Below, piece after piece: positions 35,300 to 48,874 of a DNA stretch of 64,000 nucleotides (positions are counted from its first letter, which is position 1; each line of letters begins with the position of its first letter). Source of the DNA: Amoebidium appalachense (Eukaryota; Ichthyosporea). A model generated the notes under the pieces. That model was not told the origin of the DNA and ran no database searches. It was given only the letters and a program-made list of their open reading frames with translations. The DNA lies in NCBI GenBank assembly GCA_963693365.1, contig CAVNZM010000002.1, positions 17,484,001 to 17,548,000 of the forward strand, given 5' to 3'. The translations under genes were made by a program, and so were the position numbers.

Positions 35300-35813
35300 C
35301 CTGTCGAGGATGCTGGGGTAGGCGGCCCACCAAGCAGAAAGATAGTTGTTTCTATGTGTGATGGCTAGAAGATGCAGCGGTAAAATAGCGCAGCTGGCCG
35401 CCACCATAAGTGCAAGGGGAGAATGAGCTCGGCGTGAGCTTGACTCTGAGATACGAACGGGCGGAGGAGCTCGAGGAGGTGGGGGTGAAACCACAGGGCA
35501 GTGGGCGAAACTTAGCTACTACTAGAGAGAAGGGGGGGGTATGATTGGAGGGGGGGGTGTTCAGCTAACCTTATATGGATAAAGCAAAGTTACAAGGATT
35601 CAAGCCATTGGTTGGGCAAGACCCCTTTTGCCGAATATGGATAACAGATCATACACTGCTGTAGGCGGCGGTCAGGAATTGGCGCGCTCTTTACTGGTCA
35701 CAACCAGTCCGGGAAGGCCATGAGCAGCATTGCCGAGCACACTGGAATACGGGAATGTTTGCGGTAACGTAGTCGCACTAGGGGGGCAGGGGGCCAGGCC
35801 CCAAGTGTTTAAA
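35300..35813. promoter_or_regulatory. Shared region between divergent CSN5 and exonuclease genes
   Basis: Only 514 bp separate the two divergent start codons. The stretch has little repeat content apart from short G-runs near 35530-35560. An inverted CCAAT box (ccattggttg) is near 35606. A bidirectional promoter is likely from layout alone. Confidence 0.5.
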
Positions 35814-37210
35814 ATGAAGCCAGGCTGCCCTAAGGGCACAACACAGCGCCCTGGGCATAAAACAGGCGGAGCTAGGGAGGGAGCTGGGCGCAAAAAAAAA
35901 AGATGCTGCATTTGTTCAGCCTTTAGCGAACTTTGCAGGTTTTGGGACGGCAAACAAAGCTGTTTTGCAGGAACTAAACGTAAACGTACAACCCGAACAG
36001 CCCCCTCTATCTAAGGCCGCCGACATAAGGGCCCGTGTAGTTGAGGCAGGTAGCGTCCATTCGTTACCAAGAGAAATGGATCGGGCCCCTGCTCCACACC
36101 CACCAGACATACAGGTGCAACCCGACGAGGAACCTTTGCTAAATGCAGCAGCAGATGCGTACCGGGTAGACGAGGATGAAGGGGAGGAAGAGGGAGAAGA
36201 TAATACGGACGGGGATGACGGTGGAGAGGAGTTTTCTGACGCGGCGGGCGAAACAATCAAGTCGCACCTGCACACAGTGAAAGAGAGTCTCAAAGATGAG
36301 AAGACGCCTGTGGGGTGGCATCTTCCACCTCCCATTATAGGCTTTAAATTTGGGGGCGATCCAGCGCCTTTCTACAAACCCAGATGTTTTGCCTGGCTTC
36401 CGGAAAGGTTGTCTCCCGGTTTCATGGTGCCGTGCCCCTTCGATGATCACTACGTGGACCCCCACAACCACCCCAACCCACACCGTACTTCTCGCAATGG
36501 GTTCATGAGCAACCCCGTAGGACGGCGTGTTATCGACTTTGACAGCTGCTACTACATTATCACGGCCCGGTACTTTTGTGACACATGCAAAAAAAACTTT
36601 GCCGGCACAAACCCCCAGACAATTAAACGCCTTCCACTCTTCATGCGTGATCAGTTTCCGGCCTACCTTAGCCACCGCAGTGGGCTCGACCTAAAGGTGG
36701 TAACATTGTTGCGTGCACTGGCAGACAAAGGTGTGGGCCCAAACGCCTTTGCCACCCTCCTCTCGGAGCTCCACAAGCAGCGATACGACGAGCAGCGGCT
36801 CCTGTATTACTCGAGGGCGCTGCATTGGACCAAGTATGAACTCAAAAAGCGTAACGATTTCCGCCCCCACGACCAGCGCCTGACAGAACTTCCCCCAGAG
36901 GAGCAGGCGGCTAAGTTCTCGGCGTTTGGTGACAAAAATGGTTACGCTGGACATGTGCCTTCAGGCAAGTGTGCACTGCATTTTGGGTGTGTAAATGGTC
37001 CCCATTGTTTTGTATGCACGTGCTTGGGCATTTTTTGGGTTGGCTTGGTAGGGTTTTGTCTTATTATTTTTTATTTTTTTTTTTAGGGGGGGGGGGGGAC
37101 TTGGAAATGGGTTTTGGAAGTGTGGTCAATAAGTTTCTATTATGGTGGTGGTGGATGTGTGGTGGTGGATGTGCGCCTGTGAGTGTGCGTGTACTTGTGG
37201 GTCCGTGTGT

Positions 37211-37241
<31 letters not shown>

Positions 37242-37507
37242 GGGGGGGGGGGGAGGGGGGACATGGTGATGGATTAGGTGGTGGTGGTGGCAATCAGTCA
37301 TGGTGGTGGTGGTGGTGGTGGTGGTGGGGGGGGGGGGGGGGGGGGGGGGGGGGAGGGGGGGCAGAGGGATCATCAGAGGGGTGAAAGCATAACGGTCCAT
37401 GTACCAGTGAGTGTGCTTGGGAAATCGTGGAGAACTGTTATGCCTGAGATGAGATGGTGGGTGTGCGCATGTGTGTCTGTGTGTGTTGGGGGAAAGGAGG
37501 TGGAGAG

Positions 37508-37550
<43 letters not shown>

Positions 37551-37737
37551 GGGGGGGGGGCACATGGTGGTAGACTGGATCTTGGTGGCGGTACTTAATG
37601 GTTATTATAGTAGTGGCAGGAGGGTGTGGGGGGAAGGGCAAACGGACGTGCAGGGGACAAACTGCAGATGGGGCACAAAGGGGAAAGAAGGTGAAAGTTG
37701 GTGCAATGACTTGGAGGGTTTGCGCGCGCCGGGGAGG

Positions 37738-37779
<42 letters not shown>

Positions 37780-38208
37780 AACGGCCGGAGATGGGTGTGT
37801 AGCGTTTTTGAGATGGGAAAAGCCATACAGACTTACGAAAATACAGAGAGGTGAGATGAACACGAGGGACTAGAGGGAATGGGGGGGATGGTCCTGATGG
37901 GAGGGTGGTGGAGTTCTAACAGTACTTGGGGTTCAGGCAAATACCTGAGTGCCGTGTATACTGAGTTCAGCGACCGCACGGCAAAGTACCAGAGCCTGGA
38001 CACGCAGCTCAAGCCCGTAAACAACGTGCTCAAGGCCGACCACACCTTCCAAATTGGGAAGCTCACCGGCATCAATGGGGAGCCTCTGTACCGAGGCCTA
38101 TGGACTTGTGTAAACGAGCTTGGCGGTGTGTGGTCCCTCCTCTTCTCCCCCCTCCCCCCACTCTCCCCCAGGCCCCCTTCCCCCCTCCTCCCCCCCCCCA
38201 CACACGCC

Positions 38209-38239
<31 letters not shown>

Positions 38240-38464
38240 GCCCCCCTCCCCCCCTCCCCCCTCCCCCCTCTAGGGCCTTTAAATCTCTTAGGCTCCACAT
38301 TTAATGAGGTGGCACACTGTGAGTAGAGGTTTGTAGTATGTGGGTTTTGGGGACAATTCTTGCCCTGTCGAGCAAAAACTAGGAAGCTCCAGATATGTGT
38401 GTATGTGTTTTTGCTGGGTAGAGATTGGGGTGGGCTGGGGTGGAGCTTTCTTTTGGCGGGGAAT

Positions 38465-38533
<69 letters not shown>

Positions 38534-40026
38534 AGCTTCTGCCAAGCAGAATGGGAGTAGGGGCCAGTGATTGCAAGGGATGCAGGGGGGGGGGGGGGGG
38601 GGGGAGAGACACCACCGTCGGGGTTGAAGGTAGAGAGGGCAAGAGGCCCGGGGTGGGGTGGGGGGGGGGGGGGGGGGGGGACAGTAGGTGCCATATGGAG
38701 GGCTGTCCCATGGTTTGGGGGGAGGGGGAGTGGGGAAGGATCGTGGGCACATGGGTTTGGGGGGAAGGCAGAGAGGGGGAAAGGATTGTGATCACAAGGG
38801 TTTAGGGGGAGGAAGGGGGAAGGATTGTAGGTACATGGGTTTAGGGGGGAGGGGGGGGGGGGAAGATTTTGGGGGAAAGGGAGGCCTGGGGAAAGTATGT
38901 GGGCACATGGGTTTGGGGGGAAGGAGGGGGAAGGGTTTTGGGGGAGAGGGGAGGGGAAAGTATGTGGGCACATGGGTTTGGGGGGAGGGAGGGGGAAAGG
39001 ATTGTGTGGGCACTGAAGTCTCGTGAAGGGCCATGTGGTAAGGGAAGCTAGAACATGCATGGCTGCTCGGAGATGCCCTCTCACACAGTGCGGCACCCCA
39101 GAGATCCGGGCGCAGGTATTTACACGGGACTGCAGCCACCAGGAGATTGAGCCCGTGATCCAGCGCATCTCTGCCACCACGGCGGCGCTCAACAGCAAGG
39201 GCCCGGCCTTCTTCTACACAGATCGGTGCTGCCAAGACCGGGCGTTTGTTGAGCGCATGTTTCCAACCCTAGCCCGGCCAAAATGCCCCGTCCGTCTGAA
39301 CGAGGCTGCGCTGGTAAGCGTGACGGACGGTCTGCCTGGGCTGGAGCTGCCGGCCAACTACCCTAAGCCGGTGTACACCGACTGCCAGGGGGCGGTGGTG
39401 GCTACAGCGGCCATTCGTGCCGACCTGGAGGGGCAGCAGCACCGCGTGGTGGGGCTGGACTGCGAGTGGGTCTATCGGGTGGGCCAGGCGCGGTCCAAGG
39501 TTTGCACGCTGCAGATTGCCACCGCACGGGCCGTGTACATCTTCCACTTGGCACGCATGGGCCCCAACCACAGCCCGCCCGCGCGGCTGGTGGACGAGCT
39601 GATTGCGCTGCTTAGGGACCCCAGCATCATCAAGGTGGGCAAGCAGATCGGCACGGACTCGGCCCACCTCAACAAGGACTACGGCACCCCTGTGGCCAGC
39701 TATCTGGAGCTGGGCCGGTTCTGCTATGCCCGTGCAGCTATCACCTCTGCGGCCCGGGGCTTGGCCGACATCACTGCCCAGGTCATAGGCAAGAAGCTGC
39801 CCAAGCCGGCACTTGTTCGATGCTCCAACTGGCACGAGCCGCTATCAGAGGTGCAGGCCACCTACGCTGCCCTTGATGCATATGCGTCCCTGCAGGTCTA
39901 CTCGGCCGTGGTCGATAGGCCAAACCTGTCAGGTGTGTATCCCACCTGCTTTTTGCCCCAGTGCTTATGTGCTTATGCCAGATATAGAAAGATTGTGGGC
40001 CCCCCAGAGGAGAGGGGAGGGGGGAG

Positions 40027-40061
<35 letters not shown>

Positions 40062-41237
40062 GGCTGACCACATGGGCCAGTGTTCCAGTTGTGTTATTCT
40101 GGGTGTCGGGTGGCTATCAAAGGAGGGGGTGATTGGTGGTGGTGGTGGTGGTGGTGGGGGGGGGGGGGGGGGGGGGGGGGGGGGGCTATAGCACTGTTAA
40201 CACGTGCAAGTGCCACACAAGCTGGGCACTGGGAGAGGGGGGGGGGGGGGAGGGAGAAGGGGGGGGGGGGGGGGGGGGGGGGGGAGAAGGGGGTTGCTAA
40301 GGAATATGCATTTGATTTTTGTGGAGCGAAGAGAAAAACGTTGGTGCTGTGGCTTTTTGGCTGAGTTTTTTGCTTCCCTCTATGACATGCAGCGCGGCTT
40401 CATGCAAAGGCACTCGGTGAAGGGGTTGAGATTGTGCCCCGGCGGGGCCCACATGCTGCAGCAGCCACCGGGGTGGTGCTGGCTGTGCAGCCGGAGCGCT
40501 GGGGGGGCATGAAGGTGGGCAAGAAGCATGCAGTGGTGCGGGTGGATCAGGTGCTGTCGCCGGCCATGCAGGTGCCCTTTGGCCCCGACAAGGGCAAGAC
40601 CCTGGGAGAGCTGGGCCCGCCGCCCTTTGAGCTGATGGTGCACCTGCAGTGGCTACGGCCCATTCAGCCCCCACCGGACCCAGGTGCCGAGGTGCCGGTG
40701 GTCCCTGACCCAGCCCCTCCCCCTGCCAGTCCTCCCCCTGCCGAGCAGCAGCAACCCCTTGCCGGCCCACAGGCACCCCCCCAGGACCCCCAGGCAGCCC
40801 CGGGGGGCCTTGAGGCAGCCCCAGGGGGACCCGAGGCAGCTCCCAGAGAGGGCATGTTGGGCCAGGCACCGCCTGGGGAGGTGGTGTGGCAGACTGTGCT
40901 GAATGACGCCTTCCACTCCATTGCAAACACGGCGGACGGCACGTACAAGTCACACCCCCGCAGGGCTGAGTACGCACGCGCACTCAGCGAGGCAATATTT
41001 GTGTGGAATGAAGAGGATTACGGACATGTGAAGGTGCCCCCCCCCCCTCCCCCCCCCCCAAAATAAAAAATAAAAAATAAAAATAAAAAAAACGGCAACA
41101 ACAACATGCGTGACTGACGCGCACACACACATACACTCGTTAGCACACACTCACCATTCCACCCACAACCATGCACACCTTCGACAAAACTTCTGAGGGA
41201 AGAGAGAGAGCCTGAGCCTCAGAGAGAGGGGGGGCAA

Positions 41238-41305
<68 letters not shown>

Positions 41306-41873
41306 GGGGAGAGTGGGGGTTATTCATATGCCTAGAGAGAAATAATGTAGGGTTGTGGGGGGAAATAGCCACATGCATTTTTTACTTGTGTTGGGGGAGA
41401 AGATGGGGGGGGGTGGAGGGGAGGGGTCCTACAATAACGGCAGGTATCAAAGTCTACCAAACCCAAATTGCAGTGTGCGTAGTAAATTAATATTGGCATC
41501 CTGCCTCACAGGGGGTGCTGGAGCAGAAGGGCATCGACATTGAAACCGAGCTCAAGGGCGGCGACCTGAGCTACTTCATGGAGCGCATCCGGCGGGTTAT
41601 TCCCGACCCATACACGCTGGTCTCGCGGCTGGTGGAGTTCAAAAACACCTACAAGGATGTGCCGCCCGGACCGGATGGCAAGCCTCTGTTCAAGAAGGAT
41701 GGCTTTGAAAGACTCGAGGCAACATCCCCCCCCCCCCCCCCCCCTCCCCCTGCAGGCGCCCAACAACTCCACCACCACAGAAAAGATTCTTCGCTTATTT
41801 GTCATCCTTGGTTCATCTGCACACACACGCACACCCTAGCCTCCCCCCCCCCCCCCCCCCCCCCCCCAAACAT

Positions 41874-41945
<72 letters not shown>

Positions 41946-42017
41946 CCCGCACGGCCCTTGCTGCCTAGCCAGTTGTTTTTTGCCTTTCCCTGCTCGTTTT
42001 TTTCCTTAGCAACCCCA

Positions 42018-42063
<46 letters not shown>

Positions 42064-43732
42064 ACACACATACACACACACTACCACCACCACCACCCAC
42101 CCATCTCTCTGATGTTTGCTTGTGCCCCCACAGTCGCTGCTCGAACACGCCCAAAATGGCTGTCTGTCGGACCCCCCCGGCCTGCCCCTCTACTACGAGA
42201 CCACTGCCGACGCAGATGGGCTCATGCGCTACCGCTGCATCCGGGGCACCAACGAGGTGGAGGGGGCAGTGCACAACCCCCTGGCCACCCACTTTGGGGC
42301 CACACGCATGTCGCTGCGCCTGCTGGACGCCACCATGTCCAATAGGCGCCACCGCCACAACCTGCGTGCACACTACCGCAACCGCCTGGGCCAGGCATCG
42401 GGGCCCCCCCACTACAGCCCCTGGATTGTTGACGACATGGAGGCACTGGCGCTGATGCTGTACGGCCATCACCTCGACCCCCAGTGGGTACCCGTAGGCT
42501 GCTACAAGCTACCGGAGGAGTACTTCAACTTTGCCCCGCTCTCCTGTGTGGCCAATGCCCCGGCGCAGGAGCCAGTTGCGGTGCCCGCACCCCCACCTCC
42601 GTCTGATAACATCGAGCCTGCAGCCAATGGCGTGATGGGCGGGCCAGAGGACTGTGAGGTCGAGGAGGGTGACGGTGCTGCCATGGGGGGGGGCAACCAG
42701 GTGGCGCGTGGTGCACCACAGCCGGACCCTGCACTGAGGGGCGACTACAAGTTCCTGGCGCAGAAGCAACATGTGGCCATCCCCTTCCTTCCGGTGCTTA
42801 CCCCTCAGGAGCGCAAGCTATTCAGCACGCTGCTCCTGGGCACCTACAAGGCACATGCAAAGCCCAACGGCCAGCTGTTCGAGGCTTTGGCCCAAGACTT
42901 CAACAAGGCTGCCTCTGTGGCTGGGGGAATCTACATGAAGGATGCGGCCTACATCAAGAAGCATTTCGACAAGTGGAAGACCTGGCAGACGGCACATGCA
43001 CAGCGCTCCACACACGAGGGCCTGGCAGATCACCGCAAGCGTATGCGCGAGGAGAGGGCAGACGCTGTGCCAGCAACCATACGGCCTGCCCCCTTGCCAC
43101 CCCTCCCTGTTCCAGACGGTGTCGATGCAGGGGCGCAGCGTGAGCGGCCCTTGCCCATGCTAGTGGGCAAAAAGCATCGCAACATTGGCCCTGAGGGGCC
43201 CCTGCAGATGGATTTGCCGGTGCCCCCTCCTATGCAGCCACCCCAGAGAGCCCCCAAGACCTGCAAGACGTGTGGCCGCCAGGGCAAGGGCTGCCCCGGC
43301 TCCAATCGGGCCAAGAGCTGCCCACGTTGGGTTGCAGCCAATCAGGATGCCATGCCACCAGCACCCGCGCTTGACATGCAGCAGGGCCATGTGCCGCACA
43401 TGCCCCCTGCACCCCATCCAGGCCCGCACCACCCACATGGCTGGCCCCCACCGTGGGGCATCATGCCGCCTCAGCCCGGCCCTGCCTTCCCCATGCCTGG
43501 GCTACTGCCGCAGCACGGTCCCCATCCTTACTTGGGCCATGTGGGCCAGCCCTCGGCTGGTGGGCAGTTCCCACCCCCTTCTCGTGCATCTGCTGTGCTG
43601 GGCCTGGCGTTGCCACCTGCTGGAGAGACGCAGCTGCAATGGCACGATCGAAAGCAAAGTAATCGTGGCCGCAAGTCTGCAGGCAGCCAATCAGGATCTC
43701 AGAGTAGTCAGAGTAGCCAAACTAGTGTCTAA
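35814..43732 (+). CDS. DUF6729-like protein with DEDDy 3'-5' exonuclease domain
   Basis: Six exons: 35814-36964, 37937-38125, 39102-39932, 40393-41033, 41512-41718, 42134-43732, giving about 1538 residues. Order: a basic start (GHKTGGAREGAGRKK), then an acidic linker. A Cys/His-rich block follows with MVPCPF, GRRVIDFDSCYYI, YFCDTCKKNF and LPLFMRDQFPAYLS, like DUF6729. The 3'-5' exonuclease has motif I GLDCEWVY near residue 567, KVGKQIGTDSAHL and Y-x3-D in YAALDAYASLQVY, the WRN-like DEDDy type. A block CLSDPPGLPLYYE ... YRCIRGTNEVEGAVHN comes next, then CKTCGRQGKGC-x7-C. From memory, this combination occurs in multicopy proteins of some fungi and invertebrates. No function is established that I know of; a nucleic-acid role is inferred. 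Exon 1 is one base out of frame at a ten-A run (35892-35901); nine would fit. Introns 1 and 5 appear to use GC donors. Confidence 0.75.
38466..38531. repeat. Poly-G tract (66 nt)
   Basis: Uninterrupted G-run in intron 2 of the exonuclease gene, one of the two longest in the window. Confidence 0.95.
38745..39010. repeat. G-rich minisatellite
   Basis: About six imperfect units of roughly 40-50 bp built on 'gtgggcacatgggtttgggg', followed by purine-rich filler, lie in intron 2 of the exonuclease gene. The plus-strand open frames here only translate the repeat. Confidence 0.8.
41238..41304. repeat. Poly-G tract (67 nt)
   Basis: Uninterrupted G-run in intron 4 of the exonuclease gene. Confidence 0.95.
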
Positions 43733-43817
43733 TATTGGAATGTACACCAATGTAACGGATCTCATATGTGTTGTAGTGCTTCAAGTTATACCTGTTCTTC
43801 GTACAGTCATGTTAGGG

Positions 43818-43858
<41 letters not shown>

Positions 43859-44161
43859 CTAGCTTTCATTCCGAAGTTTACTGTAAAGAATTAAAATTTA
43901 GAATCTGAGTAATAGTACAGAGCCTTTGCACTTTTCTCTGTTTGTTAGGAATTCTTTGTGATCGAGAGTATGGTGTGTTAGACTATTGGTGTTAATGTGT
44001 CCTGGAAGGTGTATAATGTCTGCTGGCCGTAGTCAGTATCTATTTTTAGGTATATAGTATATTTTTAAATGTTGGCCGCTGGCCAATAAATAGCAAATAA
44101 TAAACACACGATAAAGTCAACAGCGTGCCAAAAAACTAATCCCCAGCGAGCGCACCCAGTG

Positions 44162-44184
44162 ATGTGTGTGTGTGTGTGTGTGTC

Positions 44185-44253
<69 letters not shown>

Positions 44254-44360
44254 CGCGCGTGCGTGCGTGTGTGTGTGTGTGTGTGTGCGTGCGTGCGTGC
44301 GTGTGTGCGTGTGTGCGTGTGTGCGTGTGTGTGTGTGAGTGTGTGTGTGTGTGTGTGTAT
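44162..44360. repeat. (GT)n/(GC)n array
   Basis: GT dinucleotides with a short alternating GC block (44245-44260) and GCGT variants. Alternating purine-pyrimidine throughout. Confidence 0.9.
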
Positions 44361-45581
44361 GTGTGGTGTGGTGTGTGCGCGGCTTGTACATATGTACGTG
44401 TTCATGTGCACCTGTGTCGGACCTACGAAGTACATGAAAGTAAATTTTGACAGCATCGATCTGCCGGTGTGTATGTGTATGTGTGCCAGTGCAGCAGGTG
44501 TGCCTTGTAACTGATAGCTTCGCATTTTACGTGTGTGTATATATAGTAGTACGCATAGACACTTGCTGATCATTCGGATCGACATTAATATTTAATCTGT
44601 CGGTCCTCGGTTTTTTGAGTGAATGATGATCAAGTGTAAGAGCATTCACTTGGCAAGTATTAATGTTGCAGAGGCTAGCTGCAGCTGCAAGCGTCGGATG
44701 CACACTGACAATTGTCTTTTCAGCGAGTCTAACCTGCAGGCAGCAGCTGCACACATATAGGGTTGTTATCTTGCGGCACATGCACGGTGATCATTTCAGA
44801 GTAATAGAGTTCAGAGCAATGAAAATAATGAAAATAACTAAACTTTGTGACTACTTTAAAGTTGCTGAGATCATACGTGGTGCAAGCTGCACTATGAACA
44901 CATGTATAGTGCTAGTAATTAATACATTTTTGTTGCCTTCTGCAGGGTTATCGTAGCTACGTCACGGCCTGCACTCAGGGGGGGGGGGGGGGAGGGGGGG
45001 GGGAGAGGGGGGGATGATTCGAAGGGGGTATAAATAAGAACATGCACCTAAAGGTCTTTCCCGTGGATCCTCCCCCCCCTCCCCCCCCCCCACCTCTCCC
45101 TCCCCCGGGGCCCCATACTATGATATCTAGGCCCAATATTATATGCCCCCTTCCCCCCCCCCCCCCCCTCCCTCTCCGGATCCCCGGACCCCACTTCCCT
45201 ACCCGGAGGCTCAAGAGCTCCCCCCTTCCCCTTCCCCCCCCCTCCCCCCCCCCCCCCCCAAGGCTTACGGGGGCCCTTCTTCATCGAGGGGGAGGGGGTG
45301 GGGGTGGGGGGGGTGGGGGGAGGGGGTGGGGGGGAGGGGAAGTGGAAGGCGGGGGTGGATGCATGTCAGCCTAGGTGAATTCAATTGTTTAACTCCAGTG
45401 TGCAGGACTGGTCTGAAGGCTTAAGAAAACAACGAGGAAATGGGGTCCAGTGGAGGTGGTGGTGGTGTTCTGTGTGTGTGTGTACACGTGCACGTATGTG
45501 TGTGGTTTTTTTAAGGGGTGAGTGGTGGTGGTGGTGGTGGTGGTGGTCACCGTGGTGGTGGTGTGTGTGTCTGGTGTGTGT

Positions 45582-45630
<49 letters not shown>

Positions 45631-46529
45631 TAGAAAGAAAAACTGCTCGTGGGTCACTGTTTTTCGTCACTGTATTTGTAACGGGCCGCTCATATTTATA
45701 TAACTACTTTAATTTAAGTACACGTGTTCATTATCATATACGATGGCCAAATATAGAAATTTTGGCGTCGAAGTTCTTGGAGCTAAAAAAACGTTTAAAA
45801 GGGGGAAATAATAGCTTGGCCCCAAATTTACCTTGCCGTTTTTAGCGAATGTATTTTTTATTCATGAGTTCTAGTGATTCAGTGAGTGCACGTGCCTGCC
45901 TCAGGCTGATCATGACAACTGCAACACACCATTCCTACATGGATATCAACCAAAAGAAAATAGTATATACTGTGGTGGTCTCCTAAACCTTGTGCGGCAT
46001 GCGCATACATGATATTACAGTGACGCATGTGCATATTATTGTTCTGTACACCGGAGTGTGCCGGTGCACGTGGCTGTTTTGTGCACATGTTACAATAGCA
46101 GCACGATCTCCCTAAACTCCATGTTTACAAATCCCTCACCCTGGCTCTGCCTTGTCGGTGCTCCAAAACACACATACAAATCCCCCTAGACTCAGTGCCT
46201 GCACATGGTCGCATTCACGTGCAGGTCACGTGACACATGCGATGCCATACTGCCGTCTACAGCAACAACCACGGCAGCATGTATACCGGCCCAGCACGAG
46301 ATATACTTATCGGCAGCCCACTGAACTCGCCCATTTTCTCTTTTTCATGTATGTCCCTCCTTTTTTGTAAAATCACCCTTTTTGGCCTCCCGGTAGTGGA
46401 TTTTGCAGGATTTGACTTCTTTGAGGTCCAAAAACCTCAAATTTTCCCCGGCGGGGCCGGGGAGGGAGAATTCAAAAATTGCCCGCTCCTGATATGGTAC
46501 CCGGGCCGATTGAAGGACCTCGGTCTGTG

Positions 46530-46579
46530 TGACGTCATGGATTGTCATGGTTTTACGCAAATTGAGTTTTGGCGCGAAA
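46530..46579. promoter_or_regulatory. CRE palindrome next to an E2F-like site
   Basis: TGACGTCA at 46530-46537 and TTTTGGCGCGAAA at 46567-46579, 29 bp apart. No downstream gene is recognised within 2 kb, so this is either the promoter of an unrecognised or non-coding transcript or a chance match. Confidence 0.3.
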
Positions 46580-47518
46580 TATTTGTGTGTGCGAGTGACC
46601 TCGAGACGAGTGCGGCTTCAGCAGGCTTATCCATGATATTTTGTGGGCCTTTTATTTTGCCAACTTTTATTGTTTTCAACCGATGTAGGTGTCAATATGT
46701 ATGCGCTTCGGAGACAGGAGGAAGGGTTAGCCAACAGTGAGCAAAATAATTTTTCACGCGGGTCACTGCAGCGCCAAGTCTGGAGGAATATATATATATA
46801 TATATATATATACGGTGGCACGCCTATCGGCCAACAGTGGTCTGTTTCCTTTTCAGTGTCACAAGAATGGCTCATGTACCGGTCAGAAGCTGTAAATTGC
46901 AAACACCTTTCATATGTATGTGCTACCTTTGTGTCAATTACAATTGCAAACTGCGCTTCGGGTGACCTGGAATGCACAGGATACTCTCTAGTCTAACTGA
47001 GGCGAAGAATTCAGCCGACGCCATGCATGTGTGCCTGGTGCATGCAAACGGCAGAAGTGATTTGCCAGCCCGGAAGTAGAGCAAGGTGTGGCACAGTGCT
47101 AGTGCCTACTAAGACAGACAACATTCATTGTCGACACGTCACAAGTATAGTGCGGAGGTGGCGGGTGGCAGCAGAGCGCACACAAGCCGGGCACTGGCCG
47201 AGTATGAAGGCAAGAGAGATATTGTGCTTATTATGTAGGGCAGTTGAGCCCGGGGGGGACGACGGGGTAGAAGGAGGGAATACGCTTAGACTGGCCTGCT
47301 GTTAGGGACTTTCAGCCTGCTCCTATGTAGTGCCCCTGGCTTCCAAAAGAGGGTGTGTGTGGTACGTGAGTGAATCCCTGCAATATTATACGATCAGGTT
47401 GCCTCCCACTGCGTATACCAACAATTACATTAAATATAGTTTTCAACGACAGCCTGGCAGTGTTCAGTTCATAGCCTCCAATAGACTCTAAAAAAATTTT
47501 GGCGGGCAGGGCGGGGGA

Positions 47519-47564
<46 letters not shown>

Positions 47565-48874
47565 GGTTGTTCGCTTCAAAGCTTCAAAGCTCCAGAAGCT
47601 CAGTAAGAAAGTATGAGACTCCACCCTTAGCGACTATGATATAGAACCCATGAGCAATTGTTTTACGTCTCAGGTAACGGGAAACTCGAGCTCGAAGTAC
47701 TCAAGACTTGGCTTCAGGTGAGTACTAGCAACATCGTGGTAGCCCCCTTGCACTGACTTTAGGGTTTACAAGGTGAACATGTATGTTGGGAACTTAATGA
47801 GTACTGCCTTTCGTGTGCGTCCATCTCTTACTGCGTTTTTCAGCACGTCCACACGCTAGACAAGGATCACCTGCGGTGCGGTGCTTTACGTTCTGGCACA
47901 CTCAGTACTCGATACCTTGCCAGGTTACAGCCATAACCAGCCGTAATAATTGGGAACGGTTTTGCTTGACTCGGCTGTCGTGCTCTCAGCATGACAAACG
48001 GGAGATGCTGAGTGGTATGGCAGGCAGCACAGCACAGTTACGACTCGGAGGACGGATCCGTCGACCAGCTGCTACTCAGACACGAACGGTACACAGACTG
48101 ACACTCAGGCTACTACCGCCTTTTAGGCTGTCACGGTGGAATTCTTTGCTGTTCAGCCAAAGCCTCGCATGCGACGGCGGGCACCTCAGGGCACTACAGT
48201 AGTGTAGTGCTGTCGATGCAAGCCCAGTTTTGCCACACTTGAATGGTCGAGACAGAACAGAGTGCATGCAGTATGCATACCCTTTGCAAATTTGATGAAG
48301 ACCGTCGATGCATGGATCATCACAACAAGTCCGCTTGGGGCCAGCCAGCATGCAGGCCTTGTGTACCGTACTTGACTCCGAGAGTTCAGTTGGCGGGAAC
48401 AGGGCCATAAATTCATTCCTAAATTCCAGGAAAGGTGTTCAAAGTGTTTGTTCAAAGTATTTTGATGCTAGATCCCATACTATTCGGAACAGTGGTTTTA
48501 TAGAGCTGTCGGTGCCAAAAATTATGAGAATAGAGCGGTCATATTGGGGGCTACCTACCCAACCCAGCTATATTCAACCACCAAGTCACATCATAGTTCA
48601 AATTGCACACCCTGGATGACAGCCTCTCGTTGGTATGATGATTGGCTCTCCCCGCACACAAAAGTATTCGAAGGGTGCCGATACGCATTTTTATTGGCTG
48701 AAAAGTGCCATTGTGACATTGAGACACGAAACGAGATCTAAAAATATGCCACCCAGCAACTAATTAACCAGGGAATTACAAGTTTGCAAATTAGACACCC
48801 GCCCTACAGACATTTTAGATCCTATAAACCCCTTGTTTGTCAAATGTTGTATTCACGCACTTGACTTCCTTATC

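Noticed and set aside
46237-46740. 167-codon open frame in the 5-kb gene-free stretch
   Set aside because: No recognisable domain, irregular composition and no splice or start support.
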